Positions 21,998 to 34,500 of a stretch of DNA of 64,000 nucleotides are shown here, in pieces. This DNA comes from Arthonia radiata (taxonomy: Eukaryota > Ascomycota > Arthoniomycetes > Arthoniales > Arthoniaceae). The position numbers and the translations under genes were made by a program. The stretch spans positions 434,001-498,000 of the forward strand of contig PSQN01000006.1 in assembly GCA_002989075.1 (NCBI GenBank), in the 5' to 3' direction. Numbering within the stretch: the first letter of the stretch is position 1; each line of letters starts with the position of its first letter. The notes beneath the pieces are model-generated. The model saw nothing but the letters and a program-made list of their open reading frames with translations, did not search any database and was not told the origin of the DNA.

Positions 21998-23374
21998 ATG
22001 CCGGGAATGCCACCCTTCACGCCTGACGAGCACCAGGCCATCAGCTCAGCTCCGCAAGGCCCAGACCCTTCCATCATTCAAGTTGCTCAGCCGTATGTCT
22101 TTGAGACGACCGTTCAAGCCTGCTTGAAGAGCTCCGGCGTGCCCGAGCACAAGGAAGACGTTGCTCGTCTGCAAGGGGTAGCCTGGATTGATAGTGTTCG
22201 GAAAGCGCTGCAATTGTCAGTCTTTATTTTCACAGCGGCGGCGTCTGTGGTCTCGACCTAACTTTGACAGGCCCGTGCGGACGTACAACACAGCTTGTGT
22301 ATACTATCACAAGTTTCGTCTCGCACATCCCGACATCAACTATTCAATCCAGGTAGGGTGATGTGTTGGCAGTTCGAACATTCTCTCGCTAATGTCTGGG
22401 TAGGACGCAGCCGCCGCAGCCCTCTTCAATGCTTGCAAGATCGAGGACACGCTTAAGAAGTCTCGTGATATCCTTTGTGCAGCATGGAACCTTCATCGCT
22501 CACCGAACGACCACCTAAGCCCCGATGATTCTGTGAGTAGAGTCAATGCTAGCTGTTCGTATAGCTCGAATCATTGACCCTGAGACAGGGTTTCGACCAA
22601 CTGTCTCGCAACGTCGTCGGTCTCGAGCGTATGATGCTGGAGTCTAATGGCTTCGACTTTCGCAACCGCTACCCACAGAAGATGCTAATAAAGCTGGTCA
22701 AAAGCTGTGGCCTGGACCGCAACACTGTCGGCATCACCGCCTACCGCATCTCCCTGGATCTTTATCGCACTTTCGCCCCGCTGAAGCAGACTACACAGAC
22801 GATGGGTCTGGCTTGCCTCGAACTTTCTGCGCGCCTGTTCGTGGTCGATCTCACTTCTATCAATGCGGATCAAGGCTTCGACTACGAGCGATGGGCGACC
22901 ACAAGGACTGAGATCATGGGTACGCACCATGAATCTATTGCTTAGCCTCACCCAACTAATCGAACTATCGCAGAAACCATGATGGACCTACTTGAACTCT
23001 ACACACACCACCGCAACAGTACCATCGTCGGGCCAGAATACCCGATCGACGTCTTCATCCAGATCCGCATCAAGCTCAACCAAGAGGCATCACAACAGTC
23101 ACTCGAGCGCTACACCAACTGGATCGAGCCGGACACCGCCAGCCCATCCGAAATCACGGCTAACACTAACGGCATCACAAGCAATATCCTAGCGACACCA
23201 AAGTCCATATCACCGCAGTCACCTGCACGCGCCGGCGCCCCTGGCGAGAAGGGCCGTGAGGGCACCGTTCGTTTCATGCTTGATCCTGGACGTGCCAAAG
23301 CGGAGAAGAGCATCGTCAAGACATACTTCGCGCCGGAGGAGAAAGAGTGGGTTGATGAGTACGTATACGTGTGA
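21998..23374 (+). CDS. ctk2: CTD kinase subunit beta, cyclin Ctk2
   Basis: Five exons: 21998-22215, 22271-22352, 22404-22532, 22589-22919 and 22974-23374 (386 aa), with introns of 51-56 nt. The cyclin fold starts near YVFETTVQACLKSSGV and runs through VRTYNTACVYYHKFRL, DAAAAALFNACKIEDTLKKS, the second repeat MLIKLVKSCGLDRNTVG, and ETMMDLLELYTHH. These follow fungal Ctk2, the regulatory cyclin of the CTDK-I complex (with kinase Ctk1 and Ctk3), which phosphorylates Ser2 of the RNA polymerase II C-terminal domain in the nucleus. The end (GREGTVRFMLDPGRAKAEKSIVKTYF) is the short conserved tail I know from fungal homologues. Start chosen as the first ATG of the frame. A GTATAC donor 19 bp before the stop could extend the protein into downstream exons. 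Confidence 0.85.
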
Positions 23375-23663
23375 GCAACATACGGTTTGGCGCTTTTACC
23401 GCATAACAGGGCCTTGCTGCAGTGCTGCGGGTGCACGCAGAGCCGACGTTGTCATCGGGGTTTGCTGGTATTGGCAAAGGCTCCACATTAGCCGCCAATG
23501 ACCTCGTCGGGCTTCTGCTGCACCGCGCGCCTGTCAGCAAGGCGGCCGCTGGTAACCACCCTGATTTTCTTGATCCTGATTCCGATCAAGCTCATGTTTG
23601 AGACTTCTGTTGCTGAGCTTTCGCTCCAATGTATCTATCACATGCTAACACTATGTCTCTTAG

Positions 23664-24633
23664 GTGGGTCGATGCCAATGATGATCCTCAGCAACTCCCA
23701 ACAGTGCCCGCTGCTCAGCCGCCCAGCGTAGCGTTAGTCTCTCCAGCCTCGCAAATAGGCAACGCCTCACCTCGAGAGCTCTTCCCTGGACGACGCCCGC
23801 CGCAATCAAGAATCAATCAGTCGGAACAGCCGCAGGCAGACGCAACACATCTCAAGACCACAACAAGCGATCCAGGCAGTCCCACCAAGCCATCACTCAA
23901 CCTGCCCCGGTCGCCCTCACCCTTCACCAAGCGCCGCAGACTTACTAAAGATCTATCCATCCGTCCCGGACATCCGCATGAGCGCTTCGCCCCACCCTCG
24001 CCAATGCGCTCACCACCCTCACCTTTCGCCAAACCTTCACGCCGATCACCAACGCCGCCCTCGCCCTTCCTTCGACGGAACAGCCCTCCGGATCCGCGCC
24101 GGGATCCTCCCAAACACCATGGCACGTCCGCCAATGCCCAGCCCATTGGCCGTCCACGCCGTGACTCAGGGCCAGGCGAACATCAGCAGCCATCACGCCG
24201 TCCACCATCCCGCGACGAACAGCCAACAACTCGTAACCCACCGTCTCGCAGCGAACAGCCCTCACCACGCAACCCACCACCTCACACGAACCAGGCACTC
24301 CTTCACAACCCCCAACCGCCAAACCCACACCAACATTCCCGCGGACCCTCCCCACGCACACCCAACCCCTCCTCAATCGCCGCACCGCACGTCTCAGCAA
24401 GGCCGCCTATACCCCGGGGAACCCGACAGCACCGCGGTCGTCCACTGTACCACGTGCAGTCCAACCGCCTCAGCGAGTGTGACAGCCCCCAGCGCGGGCG
24501 CGAGCGGTATCGTGGGACTGATGGCGCGGCGGACCAGGTGAGGTGTGATAGCCTGGGGCGGGAGATTCGTGGGCGACAGATCCGCGGACAGGCGAGTACG
24601 CCGGGTCGGGGACGTGGAAGGGGTGGCGCGTGA
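23664..24633 (+). CDS. Proline/arginine-rich disordered protein, 5' end unresolved
   Basis: A long open frame ends at 24633. At its start CTAAC...TCTCTTAG (23645-23663) looks exactly like an intron end, so the ATG at 23629 is probably intronic and 23664 an exon start. The product is Pro/Ser/Arg-rich with repeats of SPxPF (SPSPFTKRRRL, SPPSPFAKPSRRSPTPPSPF) and a C-terminal GRGRGRGGA, suggesting RNA binding or RNA processing, which is inference only. Upstream, 23422-23595 holds another coding-looking frame (GFAGIGKGSTLAANDLVGLLL) that also lacks an ATG. It could be extra 3' exons of ctk2 or a separate gene whose first exon I cannot place. Reading the upstream frame into this one by accepting the AG at 23690-23691 keeps phase. 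Confidence 0.45.
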
Positions 24634-25178
24634 GATGATTACGGTATGAGTCAGAAGGTAGACAAGGGAGTTATGGTGGGTGGGTGGAGTAGCGAGTGCA
24701 ATGGTGTTGAAGTGTCACGATGTGATAGTGTGGAACGGCGAGATCAGCCGTTATCGACGCGTCGCATCAAGGCTTGACTGTTGGTGCATGAGTGCATAGA
24801 CATGTGCGAAGATCACTCGATTGTCACAGGTCAGTAGCATCGAACATTCAAACATCAAAGCCATGTCTTGACTGGTGCGAGCTTTCCACGCCTAAATACC
24901 TGCCTCGTAGATTTAGATGTGCCTAAGCATACCACCGGATTATACAGCAAGATACGCGGAGTCGTTCAATGGATATTGCTGAAGTACTACAGAACAAATG
25001 CAAAGTCTACAAAAGAGAGGGTATGGACGCATGAGTGCACCACGGTCATTGGGATGACACTTGATGCTCGTTCGTATCTCCAACATGCATTCGCATCACT
25101 CGTAAATGCTACTTCATCCCCCACCACCTCATCACCCCTCCGATGAACCTGCTTCACCCACTCACCACCACAGCAAAC
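24634..25178. other. Convergent 3' spacer
   Basis: Lies between a plus-strand and a minus-strand gene end. No gene or RNA recognised. Confidence 0.5.
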
Positions 25179-27942
25179 CTACAACTTATCATAGTAATTG
25201 TCAATACCCGGCACCTCCGGCTTAATCCCCTTCCTCTTCCGCATGTCATACACAATCTTACCCGGCATCGTCGTCGGGTCCACGGGACTGCCACCAGGCA
25301 GCAACTGCCAATGGTCGAACACCATCTGCGGGAACGCCTGGCCGCCGGTCCCTTGTCGCAGATCCGCACTGAAGCCGAACGACTCGTTGACGGGTAGGTA
25401 CGCCTTGATCGTGAACAGCGGGGTTCCCGGGCGCTGCTCCTCCGAGAAGACGTGACCTCTCCGCCGGGTCAGCACGCCGTAGATGCCGCCCATGGCCTGC
25501 TCCGGGACGCTGATCTCGCACAGGAAGACGGGCTCCATGAGCGCGGGCTCGGCGAGCAGCGCAGCGGCGTACAGCACGCGGCGGGCGGTGGGAATGACCT
25601 GGCCGCCGCCGCGGTGGATGGCGTCGGCGTGGAGTGTGACGTCCTGGATGTTGAAGCGAATGGCGCGCATGGGTTCCTCGGCGACGGGGCCTTCCTTGGT
25701 CGCCCACTGGAAGCCGGAGACGACGGAGTCCTTGATCTCGTTGAGGTACTGCACAGCCTTAGTCTGATCGATGAGGAGATTCGCGCCGGTGGTGTCGGGG
25801 CCGAAACACCAGATCTTGCGGGCGTCGGTGACGTCCCAGCCGTGCTCGTCCGCGAGGTAGCGGGCGCGGGTCTTGAAGTCATCGCGGGGGTTGATCTTGC
25901 CCTTTTCGATGTCGGTGGCGACTTCTTCGCTTAGTGGGCCGGCGGTAACGTAGAGACGGTTGTGCTTGTTGGGAGATTTGGACAGAGCGGTGATGCGGGA
26001 TTGGGCGCTGACGGATTCGCGGTACTGGACGACGGGGTCGGAGACGCGGAGGGGGATACCAGCGTGGTCTTCCTCGAGATCCTTGAGGCAGATTTCTAGA
26101 TGTAACTCACCAGCGCCAGCGACGACGTGCTCGCCCGACGGTGAGATGAAGGTCAACACGCACGGGTCAGACTTGGACAAGCGCTTGAGACCTTCGACCA
26201 GCTTCGGCAGATCCTGGGCATTCTTGACTTCGACCGACCGCTGCACCACAGGGGAGACGGAGAACTTCATGACCTTGAGGTTGTGTGCGGTTTCGCTTGT
26301 CGTGAGAGTACCAGACTTGAGCAGGAACTGATCGATGCCGACCAAACCACAGATGTTACCGGCAGGCACATCTTCAATGGGCTCAGTGTTGCGACCCATC
26401 ATCAGAATAGTACGCTGAATGGACTTGACGAACAGATCTTCCTTCTTGCCGGGAGTGTAGTTGGGACCTTGAATGCGAACCTTGATACCAGAGCGGGCAG
26501 TACCAGCGAATACACGGCCAAAGGCGTAGAAGCGGCCCTTGTCAGATGTCGGCACCATCTTTGAGACGTAGAGCATGAGCGGGCCCTTGGGGTCACAGTC
26601 ACGGATGGCAACAGCGGCCTCGTCATCAGGCGGACCTTCGTAGAGGGTCTCCATACGGTATTTCTGTGCAACCTTCGGGGAAGGCAAGTGCAGAATCATC
26701 ATCTCCAGTAGTGCATCGGCGGCTGGCAGGAACTTTCGCATCACCACTTTCAATAGCTGTTTGCCTTCCAGCTCTTGCTCCTCCTTGGTGAGCTTGATCT
26801 CGAGCTTTTCGAGAAGCTTGGGGATTTGCTCCTTCTTATAATTCATGACGGAATCGAAGATGCGGAAGATGGGGTCGAGCACGAACTGGTTGAACGCACG
26901 CTCACCACCACCGTCGGAACTCTTAGTCCACTTCTTGGTCTTCGGGTCGAAAAAGCTGTCGCCCCACAGACGCTGCATCATCTTGGTCTGGTCAACACCG
27001 AACTTCTTAGCATATCTGGAGGCGAATTGGCGGATGGTGAAAGCCCAGCCGTGCAGGCCAGAGCCGAACGCGATTGTGCCCTTCTCTGGGTATACTTGGA
27101 CATCGCCCAAGGCTTTGTCAAAGTATGTGGCAATAACGACGTTGACGGACTCGATCACACGCGAGAAATTCTGGTAGAGATCTTCTCTTGAGAGTTGCAA
27201 TTCCAACAGTGCTCGATCGACCTTGTTGATGATGACAACGGGCTTGATACGCTCACCGAGAGCCTGTCGCAATACTGTTTCCGTCTGCACACAGACTCCC
27301 TCGATTGTGTCGACGACAACCAGCGCACCATCGGTAACACGCAATGCCGCAGTGACCTCGGAAGAGAAATCGACGTGACCGGGTGAATCGATCAAGTTGA
27401 CCAAGAACTCGTTCTTGCTTGGGCTGCCAGCCACCTCCTTAAGATCGGTAGAGTCGGTAAGTTGCGCGAAGAGGGAAATGGCCGTCGACTTGATCGTCAC
27501 ACCACGCTCTTGCTCATCGGCTCTTGTGTCGGTGAATCTAGCTTCGCCGGCCTTGGCTGCTGAGATAATACCAGCGCGCTGGACGAGAGAGTCGGTCAAG
27601 GTGGATTTGCCGTGGTCGACATGGGCAATGACAGACCTGGCATTGTCAGTGGGGAAAATGACCGATCGGGGTAGGAGTATTGACGAACATGTTCCGAATG
27701 TTGATCGGATCGTCCATGAGACCACGGATCTGAGCATAGCGTTAGCTGCTGATAGCGACTGACGGGTGTTGTACTTGGGAATAAGGTGCGTGATTTGTCG
27801 TACCTCCTCGACCGTGAAGCTGTTGGACACATCATGTTAGCACAAGTATTCATGGTGCAGGGCGCAAAGCTCGTAGGTCGCATGTAAATCGAAGCAATGG
27901 GATATCGTATACTGGAGCAAGGGCTTCGACGTACTTGACCAT
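25179..27942 (-). CDS. eft2: Translation elongation factor 2 (eEF2)
   Basis: Four exons: 27942-27935 (8 nt), 27819-27804 (16 nt), 27729-27689 (41 nt) and 27636-25179. Together they read MVNFTVEEIRGLMDD...[12 protein letters not shown] and give 840 aa, the family length. Introns are 115, 74 and 52 nt. It is a GTPase driving ribosomal translocation in the cytosol. Visible motifs: G1 AHVDHGKST (26-34), G2 region with [10 protein letters not shown]3 DSPGH, G4 NKVD. The diphthamide loop [12 protein letters not shown] has the modified His near residue 696, and the C-terminus is NYYDKL. The micro-exons explain why a single-frame reading starts too late. The short exons carry the fully conserved MVNFTV start. 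Confidence in the product is near certain; the symbol is by homology. Confidence 0.97.
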
Positions 27943-28590
27943 CTTGGCGGTGTTGTGGCTCTTGTTCTAAAGACCTTTCGAAGATTTGCTGATGACGGGG
28001 AGATGCCCCACTCTATGTCGAGTCGTGTCCGCAGTGAACGTCCTGCAGCAATCAGCACTGCCGTTGATCGAGGGAGGCGGGAGTCGATGTCGTACACGGA
28101 GCACTCAGAAGAGTGTGAGGCCGCGATGAGGGATGCGGGAGGCGAATGAGGTCGACTCAGAGGGAGAACGAAGGGAAAATGCTGTCTGTTAGTGGTCAAA
28201 GTGGGGCTCTGAGAGGCGACGCTGACTAAGCAATATGCACTTTCGGACTTTACAGTTCAAACTCCGTGCCTTCACAAATGAGTCTTCAACTGGCGAGGAC
28301 AATGACACAGCTTTGTAGCAAACAGCGCCCTCAAACAAACCCTGAATGCCCATCGCCTTCTATGGCTGTCTCTGTATCATTTTGAGTCATATAATTGTTC
28401 TATCCACACTCCACTTTCATTAGTCATTACTATGTACAGTTGCTATGATAATTTTACAATGCCGTATTGGCGCCTTACGAGCACCACGCTCGCTCTCGAA
28501 TGGAGCAGTGAGAAGTACTCCTGTGCCATCTGCGAAGGATATCATGTCCATGTATCTCTTTCCTGTTCCCGGCCCCAAAACGCCATTTGC
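27943..28590. other. eEF2 upstream region and Csf1 3' flank
   Basis: About 650 bp. The minus-strand eEF2 promoter and leader should lie near its left side. No other gene seen. Confidence 0.5.
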
Positions 28591-31500
28591 TCATGCGGAT
28601 CCCAAAATGCGACTATACGTATCCTCTACCTCTTTCACGACCTCTAGTAAGGTGACAATGACGACCTGATGTGTGACGTTCGGAAGCTTGTCTCTGTTCA
28701 GGCCAATCCACTCTAGCGGCGGCGTGGCCTCTCCCATATCTCTCAATTGCGGCGTGTCGATGACAGCTGGCTCGAGAGGTCGGTACACATACCGCGATTG
28801 CGGCAGGCTCACATTCGACGTCACGGTGATTTTGCCCGGATCGTCGCCGCGCTGATCCTGCCGTGTTTGTCCAGCCTTTGTCACATGATCCTCGGGCAAA
28901 GGCTCCGGCCCTGTGATCGTTACTGCTGACTCTGGCAGGGGCTTACCGAGGCGAGTCGCAAGAGTACGCGTGTGCGTCGCGTGCATTCCTCTAATGAAGC
29001 TGATACGCGAGTAGTTCCAGCCTACATCAATCTTGCCTTCGAATGTGCTTCTAAACTTGTAGTCGATGTTCTTCGAGTTCTGCTTTTGCCACGTCTGCAT
29101 TGCAGCGACGACTTTCGGCACTCGCAAGATGACTCCACCTCGCGCTGAAGTCGCGTTGCGCACGACTTCATCAATCTCAATCTCTGCAATGGGCTTCGTC
29201 ACACCGGCATTAGGAACGCCTGCAAGCGCCGCTCGCACCTGTCCCAGCGTCAGTCCCAGCCCGCTGTGCAGTCTATCGTCTTCAACAGCGACGGCGAAGC
29301 GTGCCTGTACGCCTGCAGTTTCTAGACGCAAAATCTGTTGGTCCATCACAGTCCTCGGGAATGCACCGACGTCGACCGCTCCAAGAGTAAGGACGACATC
29401 GGTGTGCAGCGATATGGGTAGCCGAGACTCGTTAGCAGACTTTACAGGAGCTTTCTTTGCGGAAACAGGCGCGCCTTCGCTAACACTGGCACGAACATCT
29501 GTGGGTCTGCGTCGTAAGAAGCTGTCGATGTCCTTGAGAGATTGCTCATAGGACATCTTTCTCTCTTGTATTAGGCGCTCGAACGCTTGCGCGAGAGAAA
29601 CCGCAAGAGCAGCGGTGGAGGCCACGCAGTACGCATGGACTTTGCCGCCGTCCAATATAGCGACCAGTCGGTCTCCGGATCGTTGTCTCCGATCTCGCAC
29701 GTTGTACATGATAAATTCCAATGAGGTAATGTGGGATACGGCGAATACCTGATAGTCAAAGGCAGCTTTCAGTCGCAGTTCCTTGAAGCCGACGGAACCC
29801 TGGACCAACGGGGTTTGTTCCGTCATGACCGAGTCGCCAGGCCACGCTATCGTAGTTCGAACTTTCATGCGATTGAGCTGCACGAAGCCACTCATCCTGC
29901 CATAAGCGTCCATGCTAACGCTGTCGATCCCCAAGCAGAGGTTTTGCTGTGCACTCGTCGTCTTCTTGGATGATGCCCACAGATTCGTGACATGCGCTGA
30001 TAGCTTGCCAATGGCCTGACCTAGATCAAGCTCGACGGCCAGATCCGCGATTGCAACTGTAGCGTTCCAAGGAAATGCAGTCGAAGCTGCAATTTGTCGA
30101 TACCTGGAGATAAAGTATTCATGCTGATCCTCCAGCTGCGATGTGTTGTTTCGCGAAGATGCTTCTCTCAGTTCAGGTGGAAGCCAGATCTCACGGAATA
30201 ATAGAACGTCTTGTAGCTGCTTGGCGTTCAGATGAGCTTTCATCGGATTGATTTTCAGAATCAATGAGATGCCCGTATTGCCGCTGATGTGCTTGCTGTT
30301 CAATGCTGATATGACAATCGATTCGATATCGAACTTGAACGTAGGCTCGCGCGAATAGACGTGCTGTAGAGACGCTTCCATACCGGTAAATGTAGCAGAA
30401 ACAGCAAAGAAATTGTCCCCCTCTAGAGAATCAACCGTGCTAATAGTCAGGTAAGAGTCTTCCAGCTTCATGCGCGCTTCCACTTTGGCAATCGGCTGGC
30501 AGATCAACGCAAACTCTTGCTGCCCAATTCGCATGCCGATGTTCAAGCGTGTCCGCCCAAGAAGCGCACGAGGGTTCCGTTGAACTAATGACTGATCTAC
30601 AGGAATGTCTGGGCCCAAGTATTCAGCTATTTTCTGGGTGGCTTCACGAGCATCGCCGTCTTTCTTTCCCTGCTCAAGACCGTTCTCGTGCATTGTGTCC
30701 TTGATGTTGTGGGCCATGCGCAACACTAGAGGGACTACAGCAGGAGTCAGTACATTCCGCGATTCATGGATCTTGATCTCGACGTTCAAGCACGGATCTT
30801 CCTCCACGGGCTCTGTGTATTGGACGCGGATTGCAATGCCGGGAGCTCGGAGAACAGCGTCTTTGCTGGTAGAATCCGAGGACAGGTTGTTATAACGACC
30901 AAGCCCATGGGATGCTGATCCAAGCAAGCTAGACCTGTGTCCCTGAGAATCACGATCTTGAAGACGCACGATAGCTCCTGCAAACTTGACATCGACAATC
31001 AAGAAGGAAATCCTCTTAGCTCGGCCAGGAAGCTTCGGCGCCGCTATTTCAGATGCGGTCTGTTGTAGTCGCAACCCCGTTACTGCGGCTCGAGTCATAT
31101 TGGCCGATGCCGATAAAGATTTCTCAAGCTTCGCAGCTGGCTTTACTACATCGGGATGCAGCTGCACATCAAGTGCCTTTCCAGCAGCGCGAAAAAGCAG
31201 CCTTCTTTCTGAAACAGAGGACTCATGGTTGACCGTGAATATCAGCTCGGGTAGCAGTGCCGAATTGGCCGATCGATCGGTCCAGGTCGCGTCCTGGGGT
31301 AGCATTTGAAGCTTGACTTCGTCAATGCGCAGCTTTGCCTCCTGCTCGCCTTGGGTGTTGAACTCGATTTCTTTGAGACTGAAGACAAGATCTTGACTTT
31401 CTCGAGCAGTAGATCTAGACACTTCTCTTGCAGTGATGTAAGTCATATGTGCGCTGTGCAGTCGGAATGCGAATGAGGTCTCCATCTCATTCATGTTTCC

Positions 31501-34500
31501 GCCTCGGTTTGTAAAGGATCGGTCGCTTTCTTCGTCATCGCCCTTGAAAGATTGCAGCATAGGTGATTTTCGAAGCCTCCTCAGGTATCGTCTTTCTTTA
31601 GAAAGATCCAAACGCTTCATGCGTTGCTGGAAATGGACAAATAGGTTGACGATGATAGGCGTGGTATACTCGTCGACCCGGACGCTCGGTCCTGACGCTG
31701 AGATCTTGAAAGTACGAGCATGTCGTCCATGGTGCCCGTCAGCCATACTGCACGAAAGCTCCAGGGCAAACACTACGCTTGCAGATTCGCGCATTGAGTT
31801 GCCTACCTGCCTCTCTACTCGTGTCTCCATTTGACCAAGTAGCAGTTGGAGCTCAGGGAAGGGCAAAGGTTTATCACCTCTTGCTGCTCGATTTGAAGCT
31901 CTCAGATGGGTGGAATCCATTGAAAAGACGATTCTAGCCCTTGATTCCGACTCGCGCGCTTTGTGAGTTCGTGCAGTCACTGTGAAGCCAACTATTGCAA
32001 GGCTCGCGTCGAAGACCATCTGTCGACCCGCTTTTGGTTGTTTCTTTGCTACAGCTTGTTTTTTGGCATTAAGATCGAATCTGGTGGTGATTGTATTCTG
32101 CAGCGCCTGCACATCATCACTGAGTACCTCAAATGCTGACAGGACGCCAGAGCTACTCAGCATACTGAAAACTCCGTACAGTGCCAGACCGTCAAGGTTC
32201 AGCTGCTCCATGGTTAGAGCCAGAGACAGTGTTGTTAGTGTAGGCGAAATGAGTGTGCGCACACTTCCGTTGATTGCCGGTATTTCGAAGATAGCTGTTG
32301 CAAGTGGGGCGGCCACATCCCCACGCAGTAAAGTATGTTGCTGCGCTTTCAGATCAAAGTCAATGAGGTGGCCCTGGCGCTTTTCTTTCTCAGGCGCAAC
32401 GCCTAGCCGGAGCACACGGCCATTTGCGCGATAATGTACATCTTGAACCAAGGGTATTTTAATCACGTAGGAATCCAAGAACAGGGCAACATGCGCGAGC
32501 ACAGATGCACCCTGCGTTGGCGGATGATGAAGTCCTGCTGGTGCTGTTGGGCGTTCTGCATCAGGTCCGTGCCGGATGATTAGATCTTTGATTTGGCATG
32601 CTTCTTGCTCTACCACACAACTCACCGTCTCAATGAGACCAGCGAGCTCGTCACAGATGCTCATGTCGAAGTGAGCGGCGATGCCAGCAACACGGAGTAT
32701 GTCTGCTCGCCCATCTTGGTTACCTGGCTTTGTATACCCTAGGATCATGCTCGAGTCTTGAAGCTTGTTCTGCAACAAAACGTGTTTCAAGCCTCGAGTG
32801 GTCATTAATGCCTCCCTGGACGACGTGACTACGCTGACAAACGTCTCCGTCGATGCATCATCCCAGCCACTGCCTACGACCGATATCTTGAACTCCTGAC
32901 TAGTCAAGCTTTGAGTAACGTTGATGGCTTCGAACTCTGCTTCAGCAGAATCCATCTGCACGACAAAGTGGTATTCTTCATTCTTCTCGTCTGCATTTAC
33001 TTTTCGTGATGAGCTGGCTTGAGCGAGCTTCACCGAGTTTTGTAGAAAGACGTCTTCTTCGAACAAAGTTGTAATTTCATCAGCAAGATTGCAAAGCTCC
33101 CAATTGAGATTCACAGAAGCATGTGTGGTGCTAACCTGAACCGCGGTCAAACGTACTTCGTGATAGTCTTGAAATAAGTGCATCGCGGAAGGCGGCGGCG
33201 GAGGCGTGACGGAAAGCGCGACGGCAAGACCTTGAACCGTCACCATATTCTGTTTCGATCCATGGTCCACAACGACATTCACCGCAGATCCACGGATAGT
33301 CACGGACAGTGGTACTGAGCCGGGGTTGTGAGTCTTCTCGATGTCCGTGTGCGATCCATAGAGCAGCTGCATGGCGAGACTTTCTTTGACATGCAACGCG
33401 TCCCAGACACGCCACTGTTCCAAAGACCCTACGATGCGTTTCTCAGCCTCCTGCGGAACATCGATAACGTCCTTGCCACTATTCGTTTCCAGTGCTTGCC
33501 GCTGCTCTGCGTCGAGACAATGCAGTATCCATCTCAGACGCGCGATAATTTTCCATGAATCGCAATTTCGCAAATGATCCTCCGCTGATCGTATCATGTA
33601 TGAGGGTCGTGTGAGGAAAGAAGGGTCGGAAACGCCCTCGCTGACTGTGGCAAGGTATTGAACAACGAATCGACGACGCTGAAGCTCTTTTGCTTGTATG
33701 TCGAGGAAGGGCAGAGCGAGGTTCTGAGCGAGTATCGCAGCTCGGTGGATTAAAGCCGCAAGATATCGGAGTTCTTTGCTTGCGACTTTAGTCTCAAGAT
33801 CCTCAAAAGAAGCGTTGACGATCGTTCTGTCACTGTCAGCGAGCCAAAGAAGGACCTTAGAGATTCGAGCTTGGAAGGCGACGGCTTCCGAGTCTGCCTG
33901 CTTCGAAGTCGGGTTCGTGGACAAGGAGATGGAGGAGACGGTTAGATGCACCGCCATCAGATCATCTGCGTGCTTCCTCTCCGGTATGCTCTTCACCCTC
34001 ACTGCTGTTGAAGTTTTTGAAATGATGACGTTATATTCATCGACTGCAGCCCGTTTTCGGTCCTGTTGTTCGGAGGGCGTTTCTGTATTGATGAAGCGCA
34101 CGTGTATGAACGGCACATTGATACCCAGGTCTAGGACTTGGCGCTCACCGCGCCGCTTCTTTAGTATCGACAAAACGCCTGATGTTACCTCCATCTGATA
34201 TCGATCATATATCGAGTCTGGATCTTTTGCGCTCAACGCTTCCAAAATTCCTGATGCTGCGATGATAGCGTCAGGGGTACACATTGCGACTATGCCGGGG
34301 CCAGTGCTGATACTAAGGCTTGTACGGAGGATCGCATCATCATTGACCAGGTTGAACAATGAGTCCTCATGGTTGCTATTGGCTGATTCTGGGTCACCCT
34401 TGACTGGAAGCAACGTAGGGACGCTCCTGAAGTCCACGACAGAACCATCACCGGGTAGGCTCGGTTTCAAAAAGGGACTACGGCCGTCAATCGAGTACAA

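Noticed and set aside
23817-24400. Minus-strand Gly/Arg/Val-rich frames
   Set aside because: Mirror image of the Pro/Arg-rich plus-strand frame; no motif of their own.
25452-25934. Long plus-strand frames over the eEF2 3' half
   Set aside because: Antisense shadows of a certain gene with the same GC3 bias.
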